Shown here piece after piece: positions 58,402 to 64,000 of a stretch of DNA of 64,000 bases. Position 1 is the first letter of the stretch, and every line of letters begins with the position of its first letter. A program made the position numbers and the translations under genes. Below the pieces are notes generated by a model, which saw nothing but the letters and a program-made list of their open reading frames with translations, was not told where the DNA came from and did no database searches. Source of the stretch: CAVZVZ01 sp963778895 (GTDB lineage: Bacteria; Actinomycetota; Acidimicrobiia; Acidimicrobiales; Acidimicrobilacustridaceae); NCBI GenBank assembly GCA_963778895.1, contig CAVZVZ010000005.1, positions 558,001 to 622,000 of the forward strand, read 5' to 3'.

Positions 58402-59455
58402 CACTCCCCCTCGAGCACGCAGACGAGGTTCTGCTGAAGACAGGCACCGCTCGTCGCGTGGGTGACCGCCCGGTCAGCGTCGCCGTTGATGATCCGGTTG
58501 GCGGCCTCGCCCATGCGGGTGAGGCCCGCCGCCATGATCGTGTTGGCCGACAGCGCGCCGCCCGACGGGTTGATGCTCACGCCGTCACCCAGCCCCAGCG
58601 CCTCACGCAGGATGAGCTCCTGGTGCGAGAACGGTGCGTGGATCTCGGCCACGTCGATCTTGCCGTCGCCGACGCCGGCCTTGGCCGCCGCCTGGCGCGT
58701 CGACACCGAGTCGGTGAGGTCGCGCACCCCCAGCGCCTGGGGTTCGATGCGATGGTCGAAGCCCTTGATCCAGGCGGGGCGCTTGCTCAGCTCGCGCGCC
58801 TTGTCGCCCGCGGCGAGCACCACGGCGCAGGCGCCATCGGTGATCGGCGGGCAGTCGTGCTTGCGCAGCGGAGCCACGAGGTACTCGTCGCCAGCAACGC
58901 TGCTGGCTCGGTGTCGCCACTCAGCTGCGCAAAGGGGTTGGCCTTGGCGTCGCGCCGCGAGCGCGCCGCCACCTCGGCCATGTCCTGTTCCGTGAACTTG
59001 CCGGCGTCGATACCGGCCCGCGCCTGCAGTGCGGCGAGCGACACGGAGTCGGCCCACAACGGGGCCGTGTAATAGGGATCGAGCTGACGGGTCATCACTC
59101 GACGGATGTCGCCGGGTGACGACTTGCCGTAGGCGTAGACGACCGCGACGTCGGCCTTGCCCATCTGCATCTTCACCCAGGCCTCGTACACCGCCCAGGC
59201 GCCGTCCATGTCGATGTGCGACTCGGAGATCGGCGGCCACGGCGCCACGCTGTCGAGCGTCATGACGAACGAGAACGCTTGGCCGGCCAAGTAGTCGGAG
59301 CTGCCCGAGCAGACGAAGTCGATGTCATGGCGCGTGATGCCAGGTCCGGCGAGCACCTCGTCGATCACCGGCATGAGCATCTCGACCTCGTTGACGTCCT
59401 CGACGCGCCGCTCGTTCTTGGCCTGCGCGAAGGAGATAAGTGCAATGTCTCTCAC
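58401..59455 (-). CDS. Thiolase-like lipid-transfer protein (Ltp4-like, one frameshift)
   Basis: 351 residues, thiolase fold. The N-terminus RDIALISFAQAKNERRVEDV, the CSGSSDYLAGQAFSFV segment, DCPPITDGACAVVLAAGDKA, and the C-terminal SGGALSANTIMAAGLTRMGE match the Ltp4 (Rv3522) pattern, and the length is close to that family. The frame changes near 58915. Start GTG 59455, ten bases after the DUF35 protein stop. It probably forms a complex with the Ltp3-like protein and the DUF35 protein, as reported for related Ltp/DUF35 pairs; this is inference. Confidence 0.82.
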
Positions 59456-59465
59456 GTCATCCCCC

Positions 59466-60434
59466 TCACACGTTGTCCTTGTAGCTGTCCCAGTCGGCAT
59501 CGGGCTCGCCGGTGGGACGGAAGTACTTGATGCTCTCGAGTGTGCGGCCCAACTCCTCGTCGGGCACCCACACGGCCTCGACCCGCATGCCCATGTGGAC
59601 GTCGGTCGCCTTGGTTTCCTGGATGAGGTGCATCAGCGGGATGTCGGACCCGTCGAGCAGGATCAGGGCGCTGACATAGGGCAGTTCCATCGCCTGGCCG
59701 TAGAACTGCACGTTCACCACGCAGAACGTGGTGATGGTGCCCTTGTGCGCGAGCTCGACCTCTTCCTCGGTCGGCACACCGTCGGTGGGGCATGCGCCCC
59801 GCGCCGGCACGTACACCTTCTTGCACACCGGGCAGCGCTGGCCGAGGATCTTGCGCTCGGACAGGCCGTTGAGGAACTTCGTCGTCGCCTTACCTGCGGT
59901 GAACACGTAGTCGAGACGGGCAGGTGTGCGAATGCTCTTGACGGGCTCGACGTCCTTGAGGCGATCCGGCAGCGTGATGTCGCTCATGCAGTCCCCCTCT
60001 GGCACGAAGCACTCGATGTCGTTGATGTGGCCTTCGCGCTCGGCGCGCCACTTGGCCTTCACCCGCATGCCGGTGCTCATCTTGTCGATCGAGCCAGCGT
60101 CGACGGCGTGCAACATGGCGGTGTCGGCACCGTCGAGCTTGATGAGCGCCCAACCGAACGGCTTGTCGAGCGGTTGATCGTCGAGCGGCTGGTTGATCCA
60201 CGCCCACGTGGTGACCTCGCCCGCGTCGCCGACCTCGACGATCTCGGTCAGGTCCTCGGCCGTGATCGGGTCGTACTCGAACGGCGGCACGATCACCCGA
60301 CCGTCTGCCCCCCGCACGCCAACGATGAAGCCTTCTCGTAGTGCCGTGAAGAACGCACCGATCACCGGACCCGTCGTGCGGCTGAACGGGTATTCGATGA
60401 CGTTCGGTGCCTTCAGCACCTCTGTTTCAGCCAT
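59466..60434 (-). CDS. Tandem DUF35 (OB-fold) protein, partner of Ltp thiolases
   Basis: 322 residues, intact. Two OB-fold DUF35 units are fused. The first (about residues 1-150) lacks a zinc ribbon. The second has the rubredoxin-like zinc site GQRCPVCKKVYVPARGACPTD (C-x2-C and a later C) before its OB fold. This is the same layout as Rv3521 of the mycobacterial cholesterol regulon. DUF35 proteins bind thiolase-fold enzymes and help them act on steroid acyl-CoAs. Start ATG 60434 is next to KstR-like site 3, so it is the first gene of the KstR-type operon DUF35, Ltp4, Ltp3. Confidence 0.86.
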   Translation of the reverse strand: MAETEVLKAPNVIEYPFSRTTGPVIGAFFTALREGFIVGVRGADGRVIVPPFEYDPITAEDLTEIVEVGDAGEVTTWAWINQPLDDQPLDKPFGWALIKLDGADTAMLHAVDAGSIDKMSTGMRVKAKWRAEREGHINDIECFVPEGDCMSDITLPDRLKDVEPVKSIRTPARLDYVFTAGKATTKFLNGLSERKILGQRCPVCKKVYVPARGACPTDGVPTEEEVELAHKGTITTFCVVNVQFYGQAMELPYVSALILLDGSDIPLMHLIQETKATDVHMGMRVEAVWVPDEELGRTLESIKYFRPTGEPDADWDSYKDNV

Positions 60435-60443
60435 AGGGGCTGG

Positions 60444-60461
60444 ACAATAGAACAGGTTCTA
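60444..60461 (-). promoter_or_regulatory. KstR-like operator with overlapping -10 (site 3)
   Basis: On the minus strand TAGAACCTGTTCTA (60461-60448) matches the KstR consensus and overlaps a -10-like TATTGT (60449-60444), with the ATG of the DUF35 gene ten bases further on at 60434. The spacing is like that of sites 1 and 2. Confidence 0.75.
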
Positions 60462-60511
60462 GTTGCCCGCCAACGAGCCCCGACCAGCACGAACCATCAA
60501 CTTGCGGGCGG

Positions 60512-62701
60512 TCAGTTCTGCTGCACGCCGAGGGTGTAGTTCGCCCCGGCAACGACGGTCTGCCAGTTGCTGGCGGTGCCGATCTGTTCCGGAACGTGTT
60601 GGTCGTGCTGCCCGGTCGTTCCATCACCCAGCTGCCCGTCTCCGTTGTAGCCCCACCCCCACAACGTGCCATTGCGTTGAATGGCGAGGGTGTGGTTATC
60701 GCCGCCGGCGACGGCAGCCCACTGGCCGGTACCGATCTTCTCGGGAACGTTCCGATTCACCGTGCTGTCGTCACCCAACTGCCCCCAGCCATTGAACCCC
60801 CACGTCCACAAGGTGCCGTCGCGCCGGATGGCAGCGCTGTGATTGGCGCCGGCGGCCGGTGTTGCCCAGTCCGTGTCAGTACCGATCTGCTCCGGAGCGA
60901 ATTGGCCCGTGCTCGTTCCGTCACCGAGTTGTCCGTAGCCGTTGTAGCCCCATGCCCAGAGCGTTCCGTCCCACCGGATGCCGATCGTGTGGTCCCCTCC
61001 CGCAGCCACCAGCAACCAGTTGGTATCCGTACCGATCTGTTCTGGGACCAAATGGTCCGTGCTCGTTCCGTCACCGAGCTGCCCGTTGGTGTTCGAACCC
61101 CAGGCCCACAAGGTTCCATCGGTGCGTGTCGCAACCGTATGTGAGTATCCCGCCGCGACCGAGAGCCAATCGGAGGCACTCCCGATCTGCGTCGGGACCG
61201 CGATGTCCGTGGTAGCACCGTCACCCAGCTGGCCAGAGTCGTTCGAGCCCCACGCCCACAGGGTGCCGTCATCGCGAACGGCAACCGTGTAGTACCGCCC
61301 CGTCGCGACGTTTCTCCAGTGGTCGCTGCCGATCTGTTCGGGGCTGCTTCGATCGGTGGTCGTTCCATCACCGAGCTGTCCGTTCCCGTTGTACCCCCAT
61401 GCCCACAGAGTGCCGTCGCTTCGGATGGCGACCGTATGAACCGCCCCGGCCGCGACCCTCGTCCAATGATGTACGGGCCCTATCTGCTTCGGCGAGTTGA
61501 CCGAGTTGGCGGGCGCGCCATCGCCGAGCTCGCCATACCAGTCATGACCCCAACCCCAGAACGTGCCGTCACCATGCAATCCAATCGAGTGGGCAAAGCC
61601 TCCACTCACGGTCTGCCAATCACTGTTGGTACCGATCTGGTGCGGCGACAGCTGCGGGAAACCCTCGCCGTCACCAACTTGCCCGTAATAGTTGTAACCC
61701 CAGCCCCACAATGTGCCGTCGTTGCGGATGGCAAGTGAGTGGAACCCTCCGTCGACGATCGAATGCCAGCTCGCGTCGGTGCCGATCTGTGCTGGTGTGG
61801 GTCGGTCGTTCGTGGTGCCGTCACCGAGCATGCCGAGGTAGTTCCGGCCCCACGACCACAACGTGCCGTCGCTCCGGATGGCGGTGGTGAAGGCCTCACC
61901 CGCTGCGACGGTTCGCCAGCTATCGGTGCCGATTCGTCCGGGGGTGTATCGATCGATGGTCGTGCCGTCACCCAGCTCCCCGTACTGGTTATGGCCCCAG
62001 GCCCACAACGAACCGTCGCTCTGGACGGCGAAGCTTTCGCCCCACCTGCCGGCCGCAATGACGGTCCAGTTCGTGTTCGTGCCGATCTGTTCGGGCTCGG
62101 AACGATTTGCGAGTGTGCCGTCGCCGAGTTGACCCCAGTTGTTGAGGCCCCACGTCCACAACGAACCGTCCCGCCGCAACGCGAGTGTCTGGTACTGGCC
62201 AACGGCGAGGTTGGCCCAGTCAGTGGCGGTGCCGATCTGTGCTGGTAGGTGATCTGCGGCGTAGCCGCCGCCCCATGCCCACAAAGTGCCATCGGTGCGG
62301 ATCGCCATCGAGCGATCTCCCCCCGCCCCCGCGGTGGCCCAGTTCGTATCTGTGCCGACTTGTGCGGGCACCGAACGGGAGACGGTCGTGCCGTCGCCGA
62401 GCTGCCCGGAATAGTTGTAGCCCCAGGTCCAAAGCGTGCCGTCCGTACGGATCGCTACGGTGTGAAAATCGCCCGCCGCGATGCTGTGCCACCCCGCATC
62501 GACGATGCCCGGTGTCGAACGACTGGTCGTCGTGCCGTCACCGAGGTTGCCTGCCGAGTTGTAACCCCAGCTCCAAAGCGACTGTGGGCGACAGCCGGCG
62601 AGGCTCACGACGGCCACTGCCACGAGCGCCACCACCCATCGCTGTGGCTTCCTCGTCGTCGGGCTCGTCCTCATCGATCGCCTCGCAGGTCGGTCGTGCA
62701 C
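60512..62701 (-). CDS. RCC1-repeat lipoprotein with 14 repeats
   Basis: 729 residues. A signal peptide with lipobox (VAVVSLAGC) anchors it outside the membrane. The rest is 14 RCC1-type repeats of about 48-50 residues, each with a core such as LWAWGYNGYGQLGDGT. Fourteen equals two seven-bladed beta-propellers. The repeats are very similar to each other, so they arose by recent expansion. ATGs at 62701 and 62674 are possible starts; the second (MRTSPTTRKPQR) gives the more normal signal peptide. The role is unknown; surface binding or adhesion is plausible. Confidence 0.85.
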   Translation of the reverse strand: MHDRPARRSMRTSPTTRKPQRWVVALVAVAVVSLAGCRPQSLWSWGYNSAGNLGDGTTTSRSTPGIVDAGWHSIAAGDFHTVAIRTDGTLWTWGYNYSGQLGDGTTVSRSVPAQVGTDTNWATAGAGGDRSMAIRTDGTLWAWGGGYAADHLPAQIGTATDWANLAVGQYQTLALRRDGSLWTWGLNNWGQLGDGTLANRSEPEQIGTNTNWTVIAAGRWGESFAVQSDGSLWAWGHNQYGELGDGTTIDRYTPGRIGTDSWRTVAAGEAFTTAIRSDGTLWSWGRNYLGMLGDGTTNDRPTPAQIGTDASWHSIVDGGFHSLAIRNDGTLWGWGYNYYGQVGDGEGFPQLSPHQIGTNSDWQTVSGGFAHSIGLHGDGTFWGWGHDWYGELGDGAPANSVNSPKQIGPVHHWTRVAAGAVHTVAIRSDGTLWAWGYNGNGQLGDGTTTDRSSPEQIGSDHWRNVATGRYYTVAVRDDGTLWAWGSNDSGQLGDGATTDIAVPTQIGSASDWLSVAAGYSHTVATRTDGTLWAWGSNTNGQLGDGTSTDHLVPEQIGTDTNWLLVAAGGDHTIGIRWDGTLWAWGYNGYGQLGDGTSTGQFAPEQIGTDTDWATPAAGANHSAAIRRDGTLWTWGFNGWGQLGDDSTVNRNVPEKIGTGQWAAVAGGDNHTLAIQRNGTLWGWGYNGDGQLGDGTTGQHDQHVPEQIGTASNWQTVVAGANYTLGVQQN

Positions 62702-62754
62702 CGCCCACTATGCGCAACGCCCCTCGGACCGACTAGGGCCATAGGGCCCTCGCG

Positions 62755-62805
62755 CCAACTTGCGTACCGCCGAGACCCATTGGGGGTCGGTGGTACGCAA
62801 GTTGG
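62755..62805. repeat. Long perfect inverted repeat (hairpin) between RCC1 gene and alcohol dehydrogenase
   Basis: CCAACTTGCGTACC (62755-62768) pairs exactly with GGTACGCAAGTTGG (62792-62805), and the interior continues pairing with CCGAGACCC and GGGTCGG. There is no T tract, so it is not a standard terminator. It may be a 3' hairpin of the alcohol dehydrogenase message. Confidence 0.65.
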
Positions 62806-62819
62806 AAGAGCTAGGAAAC

Positions 62820-63905
62820 TCAGAGCTCGATGACGGTGCGGATGACCTCGCCGCGCTTCATCTGCTGGATGGCCTCGTTCACGCCGTCGAGGCCGATCTT
62901 CTGGGTGATCATGCCGTCGAGGTCGAGCTTGCCGGCCTTCCAGAGGCGCAGCAGGCGCTTGAAGTCCGAGCGCACGTCGGCCGAGCCGTAGTAACTGCCC
63001 TTGAGCGTCTTCTCCATGAAGAACAGCTCGAACATGTTGAACTCGACCGTCTGCGACGCGTTGCCGACACCGACCACCACGGCCGTGCCGCCGCGGCGGG
63101 CCGCGTCGTACGCCGCCCGCACCGTCACGGGCAGGCCGATCGCCTCGAAGGCGTAGTCGAAGCCACCGGCGTCACCGGTTACCTCGCCCTGCAGCGCCGC
63201 CAGATCGTCAGGGGCACACGCATGCGTGGCACCGAAGCGCTTGGCCATCTCGAGCTTCTCGGCGTTCACGTCGACGGCGACGATCACGGCCGCGCCGGCG
63301 ACCCGACAACCCTGGATGACCGAGATGCCGACGCCACCGCATCCGAACACCACACACGTCGAGCCCGGCGTCACCTTGGCCGTGTTGATCGCGGCACCCA
63401 CACCCGTGGTCACGCCGCAACCGATCAAAGACGCAATCTCGAAGGGCACGTCGTCGTCGATCTTGATGGCGGCCTGCTCGGGCACGACGATCTCCTCCGA
63501 GAAGGTGCCGGTGCCGGCCATGCCGTAGATCTCGGTGTCGCCCTGCTTGAACTTGGGCAGACCGGCGATGGCGAACTGGATCATCACGCACAGGTGCGGG
63601 CTCTTCTGGTCGACGCACGCAGTGCACTGACCGCACGGAGGCGACCAGGCGATGACCACGTGATCGCCGACGGCGAGCGATGTGACGGCGGGCCCGACCT
63701 CGGTGACCACACCGGCGCCCTCGTGGCCGGGCACGAACGGCACGCCCTGGGGCAGATCGCCGTTGATGGCGTGCAAGTCCGAGTGGCACACGCCCGTGGC
63801 CTTGATGTCGACCTTCACGTCGGCGGGCCCGAGGGGCAGGGTCTCGATGTCGTCGAAGACGTCGAGCTCCTCGCCACCTGACTTCAGCAGAACGGCAGCA
63901 CGCAT
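62820..63905 (-). CDS. Zinc-dependent alcohol dehydrogenase (NDMA/class III-like)
   Basis: 361 residues, intact. Zinc-containing medium-chain dehydrogenase. Catalytic zinc ligands are in GVCHSDLHAINGD (Cys, His-Asp) and GHEGAGVV (His-Glu). The structural zinc cysteines are in SPPCGQCTACVDQKSPHLC. The Rossmann motif is VVFGCGGVGISVIQG. It oxidises an alcohol with NAD(P). An SD-like GGGGGAAG precedes the ATG at 63905. No KstR-like site was found upstream in the 95 bases available. Confidence 0.9.
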   Translation of the reverse strand: MRAAVLLKSGGEELDVFDDIETLPLGPADVKVDIKATGVCHSDLHAINGDLPQGVPFVPGHEGAGVVTEVGPAVTSLAVGDHVVIAWSPPCGQCTACVDQKSPHLCVMIQFAIAGLPKFKQGDTEIYGMAGTGTFSEEIVVPEQAAIKIDDDVPFEIASLIGCGVTTGVGAAINTAKVTPGSTCVVFGCGGVGISVIQGCRVAGAAVIVAVDVNAEKLEMAKRFGATHACAPDDLAALQGEVTGDAGGFDYAFEAIGLPVTVRAAYDAARRGGTAVVVGVGNASQTVEFNMFELFFMEKTLKGSYYGSADVRSDFKRLLRLWKAGKLDLDGMITQKIGLDGVNEAIQQMKRGEVIRTVIEL

Positions 63906-64000
63906 GTGCTTCCCCCTTGATGTGGCCCCGAGCGGGGCAGGACGAACGAGCCGGAGATTAGGGCGGCACCGGTCCTACGTACCATTCCGACGCCAGGCTC

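Noticed and set aside
1..64000. tRNA, rRNA or CRISPR arrays
   Set aside because: No T-loop-like GGTTCGAATCC context, rRNA segment or regularly spaced direct repeat was seen; the RCC1 repeats are coding.

Overview
The window is high-GC DNA (about two thirds G+C by eye) with GTG and TTG starts, ATGA-type stop/start overlaps and an actinobacterial gene set: a mycothiol-type maleylpyruvate isomerase, an MptB-like mannosyltransferase, a WS/DGAT acyltransferase, DUF222/HNH and KstR-like operators. My best guess is an actinobacterium of the Acidimicrobiia type, probably an environmental or metagenomic assembly. No rRNA, tRNA or CRISPR array was seen. About half of the larger genes carry single-base frameshifts: protein similarity continues without a gap in another frame. 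The frameshifts are clustered (1-11.5 kb, 19.3-20.5 kb, 23-25.6 kb, 39-43.8 kb), while 11.6-19.2 kb and 43.8-53 kb are almost clean. I read most of them as uncorrected sequence errors, so frameshifted genes are given as one CDS spanning all frames.

Layout. 0-12.8 kb is mostly housekeeping: methyltransferase, SDR-DUF2867 protein, adenosine kinase, M1 aminopeptidase, a Kef-type antiporter, a TerC/universal stress pair, a GT87 glycosyltransferase, and CorA and MgtE-type Mg2+ transporters. 13-16.5 kb holds MptB, a conserved lipoprotein and YhhN. 16.5-21.9 kb has a coupled ferredoxin/ferredoxin reductase/NUDIX/YhhN operon, an SDR, a CaiB-type CoA transferase and a flippase-like protein. 22-31.4 kb carries two copies of an amidohydrolase-Rieske oxygenase pair flanking a lipid block (flippase-like protein, PI-PLC-like protein, WS/DGAT, serine hydrolase). 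31.5-41 kb has small regulator-led operons (TetR with a tetO-like operator, MarR with a twin palindrome, an ArsR-SRPBCC fusion). 43.8-47.9 kb is an aromatic or steroid ring-degradation operon (FAD monooxygenase, SDR, extradiol dioxygenase) divergent from a TetR gene with a striking double operator. 41.2-57.2 kb contains two paralogous DUF4062-STAND ATPases, an HNH protein, an AlkZ-like protein, a Fic remnant, a PLD-helicase-DUF3427 protein and a membrane protein plus proline-rich micropeptide pair; it looks like a defence or accessory island. 57.2-63.9 kb has a fused DUF35 protein with two Ltp-type thiolases, a 14-repeat RCC1 lipoprotein and a zinc alcohol dehydrogenase.

How the parts connect. 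Three TAGAAC-n2-GTTCTA palindromes (23083, 29439, 60448) match the mycobacterial KstR operator. Each sits 10-13 bp before an ATG and overlaps a -10-like TAnnnT, which suggests leaderless transcripts repressed by a KstR-like protein. They control the two Rieske genes (KshA/DAF-36-like steroid oxygenases), one amidohydrolase and the DUF35-Ltp4-Ltp3 operon, a gene set that parallels the Rv3521-Rv3526 part of the mycobacterial cholesterol regulon. Steroid or sterol catabolism is therefore the main metabolic theme.
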